A DNA stretch of 64,000 nucleotides from Crotalaria pallida (GCA_037953625.1 CM075653.1:103767639-103831638); one strand, 5' to 3'. Positions 1 through 12,064 are shown, numbered from the stretch's first letter. Translations and numbers: made by a program. The notes: a model not told the origin generated them from the sequence alone.

Positions 1-654
1 TGGAAAAAGAAGGGTGAGGATATGGCCTGTCAACTGAAAAGGGCCACAACGATGTTTAATGTGCTGGCCGAAGTTGCTGACGATGTGGCTGATGGAGTGT
101 CACCAGCCAAGAAACAAGCTCGGTCTGCTATGGCTGCCGAGGTGGAGGAGCTGAAGAGTGGGAAAAAAGCTGCTGAGCAAAAACTGGCTGAGTTGGAAGG
201 GAAGCACCGCCAACAGATGGAGGAGTTTCTAAAAAATCATGAGGAAGCTTTGGCCCAAGTGACAGCGGATGCTAGGGAGGCTGGTCGGCAGGAAGGCCTT
301 GCTGAGGTAGAGAAGGTTAGGACTTTGCTGAAGAGAAGGGCTGCTCAAGCTCTCAAATATAAGGTAGCCGCATCTGAGTCGGACTTCAATCTCGAGAGGG
401 TGGCGAGCAAAATTTTTACCAGTGCAGTAGAGAAAATTCTTCATCTGAACCAAGGGCTCCGCATTCGGTATGTCGGCGCCTCTGCCGGGTTCGGGGTGGA
501 GGATGGGAAGATGGTCGATTATGACAAGGATGGAATCGAGGTTGACCTGGACCAGCCCGAGGAGAACCTTCCCAACCCCTTGGTGGAGAAGCCAGAAAAA
601 GAGTTCGACCCGAGCTCGGTTGTCCTTTCTGATGTTGAGGATGAAGCAGCGTAA
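1..654 (+). CDS. Antisense ORF of the Ty3 element, N-terminally cut by the window edge
   Basis: The frame is open from the first base and ends in TAA at 652-654. The first ATG in the window is at 22, but the frame continues upstream, so the true start is outside. The visible part of about 217 residues is rich in Ala, Glu and Lys and looks like a coiled coil (about residues 30-110). A basic stretch near LLKRRAAQALKYK follows, and the tail is acidic, ending in a DVEDEAA-like sequence. It lies opposite to gag, as do the antisense ORFs of some Tat-lineage elements and the proteins annotated as putative gypsy-type transposon protein. I see no enzymatic motif. Its function is unknown; a structural or nucleic-acid-binding role would be a guess. 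Confidence 0.55.
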   Translation, partial: WKKKGEDMACQLKRATTMFNVLAEVADDVADGVSPAKKQARSAMAAEVEELKSGKKAAEQKLAELEGKHRQQMEEFLKNHEEALAQVTADAREAGRQEGLAEVEKVRTLLKRRAAQALKYKVAASESDFNLERVASKIFTSAVEKILHLNQGLRIRYVGASAGFGVEDGKMVDYDKDGIEVDLDQPEENLPNPLVEKPEKEFDPSSVVLSDVEDEAA

Positions 655-732
655 GTCCCTTATGCTGGGCCGCTTGTACTTTGTATAATCATGTCCTTGC
701 ACTTTGCTACCTTTGTATAACATTTTATGTTT

Positions 733-1201
733 ATGCAAGTTCTCTTTAGCTTTAACTTGTTGCATGTTGTTATACTTATGCAAGTTTTTCTTCTAACTTG
801 TTGCATACGTACTATGTCCGAGATCGGATTTATGCAAGCCTTTTCTTTAACTTGTTGCACGAACGCGAGTTTTACTTTACTAACTCGTTGCATTTTTATT
901 CGTTCAACCTCGGATCCGAACTGCGATCAGTTAGGTGGTCACCAAAAAGGCTTTAAAAAAGAATGCAAGTGTTTGAGACTTGTCGCATATTGTAACTTTT
1001 ATGCAAGTTTTTGTTTTAACTTGTTGCATATATACTGCGGTCGAGGTCGTTTTTTAAGCAGGCTTTGCGCAAATGCGAGTTTTTATTGACTCGTTGCATG
1101 CTTCGTTCATTTTTAGACCTGGGGTCTGAATACTTGTTGATTTTTAGATAACTAAGTAAAACTACTTTTGAGAATACAAGTCCTTTACCAACTTGTTGTA
1201 T
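733..1201. repeat. Array of eight short hairpins with compensatory changes
   Basis: Eight units follow one plan: a 5' arm like ATGCAAGTT, a loop of about 4-15 nt, and a 3' arm like AACTTGTTGCAT. They lie at 733-765, 778-806, 832-860, 863-893, 963-988, 1001-1029, 1073-1099 and 1174-1201. The stem is CAAGTT paired with AACTTG, a three-base TTG bulge, then ATG paired with CAT. In units 4 and 7 the stem is CGAGT with ACTCG, so both arms changed together. In unit 8 the outer stem is ATA with TAT. The array lies between the antisense ORF and the gag-pro remnant. Confidence 0.75.
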
Positions 1202-1907
1202 TCAGACCTGATCGGACCTAAAAAACTTGTACCCTAGACATTGGTGTTTAAAATCTCGTATTAATAACTCGGATAAACTCGGAAGACTCAGTGAGTGCAG
1301 TAATCTTATAAGTTTTCCTCTGAATAAAGGTACTTTATATAAGTGCATACGGTTGGGATCTCGGATTCACCCACCTTAGCCGAGGTGGGAGTCCTCGTCC
1401 CCGATGTGAAAGAGGTTGCTGAGTGAAGTTATGTGAGAACATTTCACAGCAAGCTGTACTTTACCGGGTGTCCCTTGTACACTGTGCATATGAGCCAATC
1501 TTATCTAGAAGACGTTGGTTGTGCATAGCGCCATGCAACATTTAGGTGGCTAGTGCTAAATGAGAAGCTAGTACGTACGTATATAAAACCGTGGCACTTG
1601 AGTATGAGCAAGTTTGTACTTTTCATTAATTGTAGTCATGAGTACATTGCTTTTTTGGAAAAGTGAATATCTCACAATGAGAATGTAAAAACATGAACAG
1701 AATTTAAAGGAAGCAAAATTTAAAATGAGCTTGAATTTGAATTTTTCAGATGAGGATGCTGATGACTGCTGATGATATCTGAGGTAAACCTATTTGAAAC
1801 AGGTTCTCAGTGTTGTAAAGTCTTGGGAATCCTTGAGCTCGGTTCTTTCGGAAATTTCCCAGAGTATGTTTCCAGAACGCCTCTGTTGGGACTTCCCGAT
1901 TTCGGGC
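1202..1907. other. Non-coding part of the Ty3 element where pol would be expected
   Basis: No coding similarity to reverse transcriptase, RNase H or integrase can be seen in any frame here. Base composition returns to the GC-richer, ctcgg-rich style of gag from about 1780. The region is therefore either the junction of a pol deletion or the natural 3' untranslated part of a pol-less element. Confidence 0.5.
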
Positions 1908-4900
1908 TCATTTCCCGCTTTTCCGGTTGGTAAGACCGATGTTTGCTCCTCGGGACGCGAGGTGATCAGACTCGGATAACCCGGGTTGCGCTGTTTTCTT
2001 ATCTTGGTCGGCTAGCTCTTCCATTTCTATCTTCCTCTGACCAGGAGCAGCTTCTCGGATTTCTTCTGTCTTGAGATGGTCACCCGAGGTGAACTGATAG
2101 GGGAGGCCGCCAAGATTGTTGGTAATGTTGCAAAGTGGGAGCTTTCTCATCTTGAGGCACCAGATCTTGGGGATATGAAAAGCTCGGCTTAAGAAATGGG
2201 CAGGAAGTTTACTTCGGCTCTCAATTCGGAGTTGTACCGAACGGAGGGCAGGGTTATTAACAGTTAGAGAAATGAGGGAATTTTCCCCCTGTGGGGGGTT
2301 GGAGAGGACTGGAAAAGAGAGGAGATTTCCTTTAAATGCATCTTGGATTTCTTGGGGAAGGTTGGCATTCTTGATAACATCTTTGCTTGGGGCAGAGGTG
2401 AAGGGAGGGATTACCACCCATTCTTCATGAGGAAAGGACTTAAGGATATCTCGTTTGAACTGAACCTCGGCCAATAGAACTCTTCCCTTGGACAATGTCG
2501 GATCAGTGAACTCTTTCTGCTTCTTTTTTACCTCCCGTAGGCTCGCATTGTAGCAGAGCCGGGCTTTCACTTCGTCAGCTTTGACCGTAACAACCTTGTC
2601 GTCTGATCCAACGAATTTCATTGCCAAGTGTACTGTTGAGACTACTGCCCCAAAGGCTTGTAGGCAGGTTCGTCCCAGTATTACATTATATGGGGAGTCA
2701 GAGTCAACTACTAAAAATTTGACGATTTCCGTTCGGGCCGAGGGCTGGTTGCCTAGGGTCACCGGGAGATGAATGGCTCCCAAGGGGCGGATTGCCTCAC
2801 CTGTGAAGCTGATGAGATTGCCTTCAAACTGAACGAGGTCGGCTGACCTGAGCTTCAGCGCTTGAAAAGTATGAAGAAAAAGAATATCGGTCGAGCTTCC
2901 TTGGTCTATGAAAACTCGGGCGACTTCGAAATTGCCAATTAACGCCGTTATCACCATCGGATCATTGTGATCCGGGATGACGTCTTCCATGTCTTGGTCA
3001 GAAAAAATGATAGGGATGTTCCTAGATGGTTTCTTGCCAATGGGTTTGTGATGGACAGCGAGAACTTGGTTGACGTACCTTTTCCTCTCTGTCCTCTTTT
3101 CTCCGCCACCGGCGAAACCTCCCGAAATAGTTTCAACTCGGAAGTTTTCCGGTGACTTGTCTAGATCTTGTACCACAACCATGTTTACCCGTTGTGGTTC
3201 TTCTTCTTTCTTTTCAGGGGACGGGTCGGCTTTGGCTTTTCCTTTATCGTTGTCTGGGGTGAGAGACCTTATTCGGCCTCGTCTTTCCACTGCTTCGCGC
3301 ACATACTGCTGCAATTTGCCCCTTCTCACCATATCCTCAATGACATCCCGAAGCCATGTGCACTGATCGGTATGGTGGCCGTACCCGTCGTGGAAGTTGC
3401 AATATTTGGATTTGTCCCTGACATTGTTTTGATTTCTGAGAAAAGGGGGGCGAGGTACACTCCTGAGTTCGGTCTGCATGGTCTCTCTCCATACTTGAGA
3501 CCTCGGGACGGTCAGGGGGGTGTAAGAATCATACTTAGTGATGTACGGACGTCGGCGGTCCTCTTGTTGGCCGACGTGAGAGCGACCTCGGTCTCCCTGG
3601 TCTGCTCTTCCTCCTCTTTCATCCCTGTTGTCGCGAGGACGACCTCGGGGCAGGGCATTCTGCGAGGCGGCTTGAGCGTTTTCCATCCTACTTGACTGTC
3701 CTTTGTTGAATTCTTCAAGATTGATGTACTTGTTTGATCTCTGTCTCAGCTCGGCCATGTCCCTTGGTGGCTTTCCAATAAGTGAAATCTTTGAACCCTC
3801 CTTCGGCCAATCCTTGGGTCAAAAGGAGGACAGCCACCTCGGGAGATAGATTGGGGACTGAGTTGGACTCGCTGTGAAAACTGTGCAAGTATGCACGTAA
3901 GGATTCTTCTGGTTTCTGCGTCACTGTTGCTAGCGTGTGGTCTGACCTGGGTTGTACACAGCTAGCAGTGTATCTGTTAAGGAAGACCCGCTTCATTTCA
4001 GCCAGTTGTTGACAGAATTCTTGGGAAGTGTTGAGTACCATCGGAGGACTGGGGCCTGGAGGGTCATAGAGAAAGCTCGGCACTTGAGCCGATCTCCTCC
4101 TCCATGAAAGTTCACAGCTCCCTCATAAGAAAGGACGTGCTCCTGAGGGTCTGTGAGGCCATTGTATCTGGGAATATTACTGGGCCCGAGGTACCCAGGT
4201 GGTGGTTCATAAGCCATGACGGCTGGTGTAAAAGGATGCCCAGGGTGGGAATCATCCGAATCAGGTTGTTGCTGGTCAGGGGGTGGTGTAAGTTGTGTGA
4301 CGGTTGTGTGTGGTGTTGCAAAGGTTTGAGGAGTTAACGGAGGTTGTGGTGGAAGAGGTGGTGGAGGGGGTGGTGGGGGGAACTCATTTGGCGCCGGAGC
4401 TTGAACAACAACTCGTTCAGCCAAACGCTGCATAGCAACTTGTTGGAGATCTGCGATAGCTTTACCTTGCTGATCTACAATTCTCATTTGTTGTCTCATC
4501 AAGGATAAGAGTTCTGCATCTCGAGAGAGCGTAGACTGTCGAGAGTGGGAACGGTGTGTTGTGCTGACAGAGTGGGCACGTTCGCCGCGGTGGCGGTGCT
4601 GTTCAGTGTTGGTTTATCCGAGCTCAGAGCGTAACTGTACGCGCCAACCTCCGCTGTGATGCTGTTTTGGATTTGTAGTGTCTCCAGTGTGGATGGTGTA
4701 AGGTCCACTGTGGGTATAGGTGAATTCTGGTGGTGGAGGTGGCGGTGGAAATGGGGGTGGCGGCGGGGGAGGAGGTGGAGGTGGTGGAGGGGGTGGTGGT
4801 GAGGACCTCGCTGCCCTGTTAGCTTCGAGATGCAGGCGCAGGTCCTCAGTTGACGGCATCCTCCTTGGACGCCCCCTCCTTCTCCTCTGGACTGGTTGTG

Positions 4901-4910
4901 TCTCAGACAT
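1908..4910 (-). pseudogene. Ty3/gypsy gag-protease, frameshifted
   Basis: Translation probably began at the ATG complementary to 4908-4910 (MSETQPVQRRRRGRPRR). A Pro-rich run follows (about 4720-4800), then a Gln-rich segment, a second Pro-rich run (about 4330-4390) and the retrotransposon gag domain, which includes LQAPVLRWYSTLP. The zinc-binding-like segment CNFHDGYGHHTDQC lies near 3400. A retropepsin-like domain with the catalytic triad region FIDQGSSTDILF lies near 2900. The frame is broken at about 4610-4700, 4500, 4000-4080 and 3720-3760. The last segment, 3758-1908, is one open frame of 616 codons that ends without entering reverse transcriptase. Gag forms the virus-like particle and the protease matures it; this copy is dead. 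Confidence 0.8.
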
Positions 4911-4941
4911 GGTAGCGTTTCTGGGAATGAAATTTATCTTT

Positions 4942-4958
4942 TCCCACAAACGGCGCCA
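4942..4958 (-). other. Primer binding site of the Ty3 element
   Basis: Reading minus-strand from the LTR end (CATCACA) the sequence is TTGGCGCCGTTTGTGGGA. TGGCGCC primer sites are typical of Tat- and Athila-type plant elements and pair with the 3' end of a tRNA. This fixes the inner LTR edge at 4960. Confidence 0.75.
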
Positions 4959-4959
4959 A

Positions 4960-5513
4960 TGTGATGTCCTAGATGGTGAGGTCCTCCAAGGGTTAGGGAA
5001 GAAGACCTTCAAAGGAGCCTTAGTCTAGGATTTCTGTGTGATGTTTGGTGGGAGTCCTCCGGTGGCTAAGGGGAGAGCCAAGAAGCAACCCTAATCACTG
5101 GTGTGTGAGGGTGATAATTAAGGTTAGATGACGTACCTGAGCCCCATGTAGTACGGAGCTACTTATAGGGGGGAGCTGGTTGCCCTAATGGGCTTGCTTT
5201 AGGCCCAAGTAGGGCCAGCCTGTACTGAGCTATGAGTGGATGAGTTGTCCTTGTGGATAAGGTGATGAGCTATCCTTGTGGATAAGGTGAGACACGTCAT
5301 CCTGTCCTTGGTGTCGGACTCTGGGAGGTGTCGGACCTTGGGAGGTGTCGAACAGGGAAGTCGGACCTAGGTAGGGGTATGAGGTCGGCCCGTATCTGGT
5401 ATCTGTTCGACCGTTGAGCCTTGAGCTCGGCCCAGCACACAGAGGGCTTTTTGTAAGGCCGTGAGGCCTTGGGCAAGGGTTCTGAGGACCTCGGCTAGGC
5501 CGAGTCCACCACA
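4960..5513 (-). repeat. 5' LTR of the Ty3 element
   Basis: On the plus strand it begins TGTGATGTCC and ends CCACCACA, so the minus-strand LTR runs TGTGGTGGAC to GGACATCACA with near-inverted ends. The inner edge is set by the primer site. The outer edge at 5513 is inferred from the inverted ends and a change in sequence style. The second LTR is outside the window, so the length of about 554 bp cannot be confirmed. Confidence 0.6.
5161..5170 (-). promoter_or_regulatory. TATA box of the Ty3 LTR
   Basis: The minus strand reads CCCTATAAGT about 345 bp inside the LTR, upstream of the primer site, a usual place for an LTR promoter. Transcription would start near 5130 and run toward gag. Confidence 0.5.
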
Positions 5514-6211
5514 ATTGTTAGTTGTTCTATCTCTTTTGTAACCGTTGTTGTAAGGGGTGTGTAACCCGTAGTTGTTAGGGAGTGGCTCCCTAGTTCGGAC
5601 GTGTAACACATTCGTGGTTGTATAGGGTGAGGCACCCACTTTGTATTCTGGGTAGTGGTCCTAGACGAACGGTGGGGCACCTAGTAGTTAGGTTACCTTA
5701 GAGTCTAGGAAGTGGCTTCCTAGTGTGAGGGTGTGACATCCTCAAAGGTTTAGGTGTGAGGAACCTGGTGTGTTATTCGAAGTCCCTAGGGAAAGGTCGA
5801 ACCGAGTAGTGTGCGGGATGCTCTGGTTGTAATTGGGACTTGAGTCCTTTTCATTAATTGAGAAACTCTCAAGTGAGGTGCTTGGGAACTGGATGCAGGC
5901 CTTTCGCTGGGAAGGCTGAACCAGGATAAAAATCCACTGGTGCAATCTCTCTATCCCTAATCTCTTTATTTACTGTTGTTATAGGTGCGTATATTTTATT
6001 ATTGTTATAATTGTATCTTTTTCGCAACATAAATATTATTTATATTAATTTAATATAAATTAATAAATATGCGATAACGTTTTTCATTGTTATTTATTTA
6101 ATTGGTTCCATGCATTACTATTATTTTTTCATAGTTATTATTACAGCTTCTGCATAATCGTTTTCATTGTTTTAAGAATTTTCCGTTGCAAAGATTAATT
6201 AAATTTGTAAA
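5514..6211 (+). repeat. Copia-type LTR, left part
   Basis: The style changes sharply at 5514. The segment has the AACCAGGATAAAAATCC and TCTCTATCCC words seen near the end of many plant copia LTRs, followed by AT-rich sequence. It continues after the element at 6212-12059 in 12065-12112. A possible start is TGTTAG at 5516, which would be the inverse of the CTAACA end at 12112, but the LTR may begin beyond the Ty3 element, outside the window. Confidence 0.5.
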
Positions 6212-7257
6212 TGTAACACCCCAATTTGGACTTAGAATTTTCACTAAAAATTTGCGCCAATTTTTTTTTATAAACATTTCCAAAATCAGTTTATTTTAAT
6301 TCTTTTACAAAAAGATTTTCATAAAACAATTTGATTCATTTGTTTACAAAATAATTTGATACTTAACTTGCGTCATAAAAATTCTATTTCCAAAAAGAGA
6401 TGTTACCATCCAATACATTTCAAAAAAAACTCATTTTCTCCATGTCATATTTAATTGATGGTTAACTTGCGGAAAATAATTTAGGTACATATGAACATGA
6501 TACAATAACCAAAAAGAACTTCTTTTATTTCATTTAAAAAAATCCATATTACAACTGGGGTTACATTCGGGATAGAGTAATCGTATCCTACCCATCCAAA
6601 GATGGAATACAAAACAAAAACTATCCTAGACTAATAGTCTTCATCATTTCCTCCACCGCAACTGTCTGGAATATTCCTTGATTGCTGCTTCTGCTTCCTC
6701 CTCGTATGTACGTCGTCTCGCGATCCTCTTTCGACTTGAGCAGCCGTTACTCGAGATAGTACATGATCTGTCATCTGTGAACATTGTTCCCCAATGTTCA
6801 CATGAAAGGGAAATAGAGAGAGTAAGCACTTCCGAACGATATGATCGTCGACGGCGCGGGCTTACCATAGGGGAATATTAAGATCATACAAGCATATCAT
6901 AAAACATTATATACATCATTATTACCAATCCCTTATAAACAACTTCAGCTAAATACCATAGGGTCCTTCCCACCAAAAGGATAATCTTCATGAAACCATA
7001 TCCATTATATTTAATTATCTTTAGGCTCTAAGTTTCATTGTCATAACCACCGGAAATTCAAGAGGGGGTACCACACCGAGGCTCAAGGGTTTGGTAGCAC
7101 ACACGTTACATCTCCTCCATCATTCCAACCACATCCTAGTTCGATAAGCAGATGGGACGCACAAGAACCCTAACCATGCTGACATCGATGTCGAAGGGTA
7201 CGCACCAACAAGTATCCAACAACCGAAGTAAAATCATTTCATCAATACAGTTTCAAA

Positions 7258-8160
7258 AATGCAGCGACATCTAGCCCCATTCGGGTTCCCTCTCACCATC
7301 TAAGATTTGCTCAAGGGGGCGACAGCGCTATCTCTAGTTGATCGTGCAGTTCCTTGCTACGACATTGCCTACAACCGGAAGACAAGTCCTTGTAGTCTTG
7401 CCCCGCCTAGAGAAGCACTCGAGGCTTCTTGACGTTCACCGTCCTTGCCTTCCCCTATCGCAATCACCACTTGAAATTACACCGGCCTTCAAGTTTTCGG
7501 TATCTTTCCTCTCCACTACTTCACTCTCAACGCGTAGGTTTAGGAGAGGGGTTCCTAAGTCTTTTAAGTCTGTCATTAATCCTAGTTTTAGTCGACCCAT
7601 TCTAAGCCTTGCTTCTAACGGGCCTCGACCTCTAAGGGACCACAGAAATACTTCCCTATAGTACAGTGAATTCCACAAGACTTGAAACCACAGCACAGTC
7701 ATCCACGTGGCCAGTCACTTAAAGGGAATATTTAGCAAAGTTATTTTTGTGCCGCTTGCACCATCACTGTACACTACTATCGCTTTTGCAATTTCACATT
7801 ATTCTTTAACCATTCTTATATTTCATAATAATATTTACAAAATATGTCAAGTCCTTTTCATGGAACGACCGGTCGAAAAACACAAAGAACTCTTTTCATA
7901 GGAACCACCGAACATTAATTATCTTTCCACAAGATGAATCATTATTTCCAAAATATAATATACAATTCAAAAAAATATACAACATGGCATAATCAATTAG
8001 CAACCGACATCAATATCGAGGAATCGTGTTTTTCGTATAAACGGCGGGATGCACACTCAATTGCCGTTTTACTACACGACCGATAGATTCCTAGTTCCGA
8101 CCTTTGAGATGATACGGAACGTCCTAATATTACCCTACATGTCACTATGTCTTAAGAAGG
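7258..8160. repeat. GC-richer core shared with the element at 23280-30105
   Basis: Blocks such as GGTTCCCTCTCAC, CAAGGGGGCGACAG and TTTGAGATGATACG recur in the same order at about 24630-25610, although the flanks have diverged beyond easy recognition by eye. Short ORFs here (for example 7338-7661 plus and 7702-7436 minus) are not conserved as frames. The block is more likely a structured or regulatory part of the LTR transcript than a protein gene. Confidence 0.55.
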
Positions 8161-10740
8161 CTTCTCTCTCACTTGAGATCCATGCTTACTCTGTTTCCAG
8201 CCTTTGTGTCTACAACTCCAGCAGCTCGTTCACCTTTGATTCCTTTTATTCTTAAACGACGAACGACATACAAATCAATATCTAGCAAGTACCTTATACT
8301 ATCTATTTACTTAGGTAAGGATAAGACCCAAAGTACCAAAGCACCTTAAAACAGAAATCCTTTTTAAAACAGATGTCCTTTTTAAGGGCATTAAATAACT
8401 TAAAACAATTCCTTTTAAAATTCAAGAAATCCTTTTTTTTTTGCAAAACATAATTTAAAACTCACTCCAATACTTTGAAAACTATTTAGAATATTTTTAT
8501 TTCTACAATGCCATACTATATCACTTATATAACAACTACCACATGCACACACTTATACCGGTAAAAACAACAATTTATTTAAACAAATAACATCAAATCA
8601 TACTTTCACAAATTCACTTTTATAATTTCCTTTTACTCTATACACTTATATTAAAGGTCATATCATAAAAATCCTCATACTAATTCATTCCAAAACAATT
8701 TTTATAGTTGATGCAACCAATTTAGAATTTCGGACAGCATACCCTACAAGTCTTGCAAAATCACTTTTTCTTTTTAGCTTTTAAATTATGAAAATCATCT
8801 CCAATCATAATATAACTTTTAAAACATAATCATAACATCCTAAGGATAAATCTCAATTTTTCTTTCACTACAAATTTCTCTTCTAAGCACCTTATAACAA
8901 CTACCATGTCCAGACCACTCATACAGCATGACTTTAAAGTATTTTTCTTTGATGCACATTTCAATCAATCAAGCAGTAAACAAATCTTTGCATAATAACA
9001 TTATAAACACATATAACATATTGAGAAAATAAACTCAAGTATTCCAAGTTGAAAATACTTTTTCTCTATCGATAATGAAATTAAATTACAAACTATAAAC
9101 AATACACACCAAATCACTTTTAAGCATCAGTCAAAATCACTTTTGTACTTCCTTTTTATTTTTAAATACTTATCATAAAGATTTTATCATAAAGCACACA
9201 TTACCAATTATTTCAAAATGATTTTCATCCTTGATGCAACTATTTTACAATCTTGGACAGCACATACACTATTTCTCAAAAATCAATTTTCTCCTAAACA
9301 GTTCATCGAAAACACATGCCACTTTTTCCTAAAAATTCTTTACAAGTCCTACTATAATAAAATGATTAAATATGATTCAAATAAAGCATATTAGTTTACT
9401 GGACAGACATCATAAGTCCAGTGGCATCACTTCAAAGATTTAAACTATCAGACTCTAACATTCCTATACATATGTAAACAGTTAAGCATAGTATACACCT
9501 ATAAAAATTATTATTTGGGGTCTTATACCTTATGAAAATAATACTTTTCAGCTTTAAGAAAATTTCCAGATCTAAATATATTTTTATCAGAATACATAAT
9601 ACACACTGATAACCATTTATTCAGATAAAAAAATCAATTAAAAAAATCAAACATTTTGGTTTTTGTATTCAATAAATTCGGCCAACATTATATACATAAA
9701 AGAGTACTTTTTTAAATTTTCAAACACACATATATACTTTAGTCACTTAATTTCATATACTCCAAAATAATCAATTTGACACAAGATAATCACTTTTCAA
9801 GAAAAATTACTTTTGTACAGTAACTAGTTTACAATTTATACTAACCACATGGTCAGACATTTACGCAATCACAAGATAAAATTTACCTATTTACTCCTAA
9901 ATTTACCAAACCAAATAATATAAACCATGTGTAACTTTTTATCAAAATCAATTATACAACACTGTTAACACCATAAAATCCAGAATTTTCATCTGTTTTC
10001 ATAAAACTAATTTCATTTCACTATTACAACATCAGAGATCAAATAATCATCCAATAAGTCACATAACATAATAATAACAACTACCACTCTATATATATCA
10101 CGACCAGACAATAAAACAAGGCAAAAGACTAAGATTTTCTTCTTTTCTTTTAATGCTACATTAGATCTTATAGTTTCAGTAACACAAAATTTTCAGAATC
10201 TTATTTTAGTTTCCAAACAAAAAGGACTAAAATACTTCAAACAGATACAAAATTTCTATAAAATATAAATGTCTATATTGTAAGAACACAAAAATTCCAG
10301 AATATAATTTTTCCCTTTGTGCTACAAAATTCGGTCATCTCAAGGCCAAAGAAAAGGGGAGATTATTCTCTTTAAACAATTCATTTTGTCTCTTTCCTTC
10401 AAACCTTTATTCATTTGACCATAAAAACAAAATACCATCAACAATTACATAGTTCATCCTAATAAAAAAAGAAGAAGTAGAAACTTTTAGTTCTTACTAT
10501 ATATAAAAAGAATTAGGGATTCTAATAACAGTAGAAGAAGAAATGAACTAAATTAAAAATAGAGACTTAGAGTTACCTCTCCTCCTAAAGCTAACAGACT
10601 TCCCCAAAGTGAGAAAATTTTCCTCCTCTTCCTCTATGTAACTCCCCACCTTAATTCCTCTCTTTTTTCTCTTGGAATAATTTTTTTTTTCTCAAAGTAA
10701 CAACAAGTAGTGTGTGTGAAATGGTGAGAGGTGTGATGGC

Positions 10741-10750
10741 CTATTTATAG
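10741..10750 (-). promoter_or_regulatory. TATA box in the 6212-12059 element
   Basis: CTATTTATAG reads CTATAAATAG on the minus strand, followed downstream by purine/pyrimidine-rich leader-like sequence. The related element has a similar box at about 29243-29249. This supports a U3 of about 1.3 kb and minus orientation. Confidence 0.45.
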
Positions 10751-12064
10751 GTGAAGAGAAGGCAAATATTCTCCAAAAATCTGATCAGAAATTCATCCCC
10801 CTCCTAGTCCATGGTGAGTCATCAACTTTACTTCTTCACTTGGAACTTCACAAGCATTAAATGGGACTTTTCTAAAAACTATAGCTTCTTAACTCAAGGT
10901 TTAATTCCTCACAATTTTCAGAAATTTATTCTCTTCTCTCCCTCCTAATATTTGGATGGTGCACACATATAAAATTAAGGAGAAAAATTTTCATTGGCCC
11001 ATTTTGAATTCACCACCTAATTGACCAATCACCTAAAAGCTTTCATTTTTGATAATTCAGAAATAATTAGGAAAATGCTAATATTTGGAATGTGAAATCA
11101 GTAGACATTTAAATAAATATCTCAATATATAAATAAAATTATTTTATAGCCCAATAATTTATTTCATACTCCAAAATAATTTTTCCAAGTTAGAAATACC
11201 AAAAATTCGTTTTTCTCTACTGTACAGTACTTTTTCGTAGATGTCAAAATAAAAATTCTCTTTTCACATATTTAGATACTACATTTTAATACGATCATTT
11301 TCATATAAAATTTATAATTTTTAGACTTACGGTTTGAAAGTTATGAATTTTTGAAGCTCTAAGATCATTTCCTTCAAAAATGCACTTCATAAGCTTTCAA
11401 ATAATTTTATAATAAGACAAATACGAAAATATATTTTATTTGGATGGTAGTCCAATAGAAAACCTCAGAAATGTTTTTTGTTTTCAAAATAATATACACT
11501 TGAGTCAAAAGGTCATTTAATGCATTAAAATCACACCTTCACACTTAAAACTCAAAAATTCGTTCAGTACTGTAGCAGTGATAAAATTTCGAAAACTCCA
11601 CAATAAAAATCAAAGCTTTATATTTTCATAATCCATGTTTCGATACGATCGTTTTGACATATCATTTGTAATTTTTCGACGTACGGTTTACAAGATATGA
11701 ATTTTTTGAAGTTATAGTTCTATAACCCAAAAATTTCACTTTTTGTCAAAACCTTAGTTAAAATTATTCCAATAGAATTTTTATTAATAAAAAATATTTT
11801 TTAAATATTCAGAAATATAATTTCACACCAAAAATAATTTTTTTTCCTCATTTATTAAATAAAAATTTATAATTAGATGTACATACATATATATATTACC
11901 ACCACACATATATATGTATATATATATATAAAATCAAAATCAACTTTTTAATAACAAATCTTACCAAATTACCCTTAAAATGAATATGACCAAATAAAAT
12001 AAAGGCAAAAATAGAAATATTATAATTTAATTAAATTGGATAAAATTGCGGGTCTCACAGTAAA

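Larger units (their letters stand above)
1..5513 (-). mobile_element. Ty3/gypsy Tat-like element, pol-less, cut by the left window edge
   Basis: Read on the minus strand, the order is LTR (5513-4960), primer binding site, gag and protease remnants (4910-1908), a non-coding stretch with a hairpin array, then an ORF in the opposite direction (654 to the edge). No reverse transcriptase, RNase H or integrase is visible between the protease and the antisense ORF, so this copy could not have moved on its own. An antisense ORF near the 3' end, a TGGCGCC-type primer site and gag of the CNFHDGYGHHTDQC type are known for Tat-lineage plant elements. The 3' LTR and left TSD lie outside the window. Family level is fairly sure; the exact lineage is less so. 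Confidence 0.75.
6212..12059 (-). mobile_element. 5.8 kb solo-LTR-like element, family 1
   Basis: It begins TGTAACACCCC and ends GCGGGTCTCACA, flanked by the exact 5 bp duplication GTAAA (6207-6211 and 12060-12064). Ends of the TG...CA type and a 5 bp TSD mark an LTR retroelement. No gag or pol coding sequence, primer site or internal copy of the ends is visible, so a very long solo LTR is the simplest reading. A TATA box on the minus strand suggests minus orientation. A GC-richer core (about 6650-8200) aligns with 23900-25650 of the element at 23280-30105; the rest is very AT-rich with no convincing ORF. Long LTRs are known in Ogre-type elements, but I cannot assign a lineage. Confidence 0.75.

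Noticed and set aside
229..783. 184-codon minus-strand frame
   Set aside because: It is the complement of the antisense ORF and hairpin array, with no domain; a shadow frame.
733..1201. Could the hairpin array be a CRISPR array?
   Set aside because: Repeats are self-complementary and variable, spacing is irregular, and the setting is a plant retroelement.
4720..5028. Gly-rich frame on the plus strand
   Set aside because: It is the complement of the Pro-rich run of gag.
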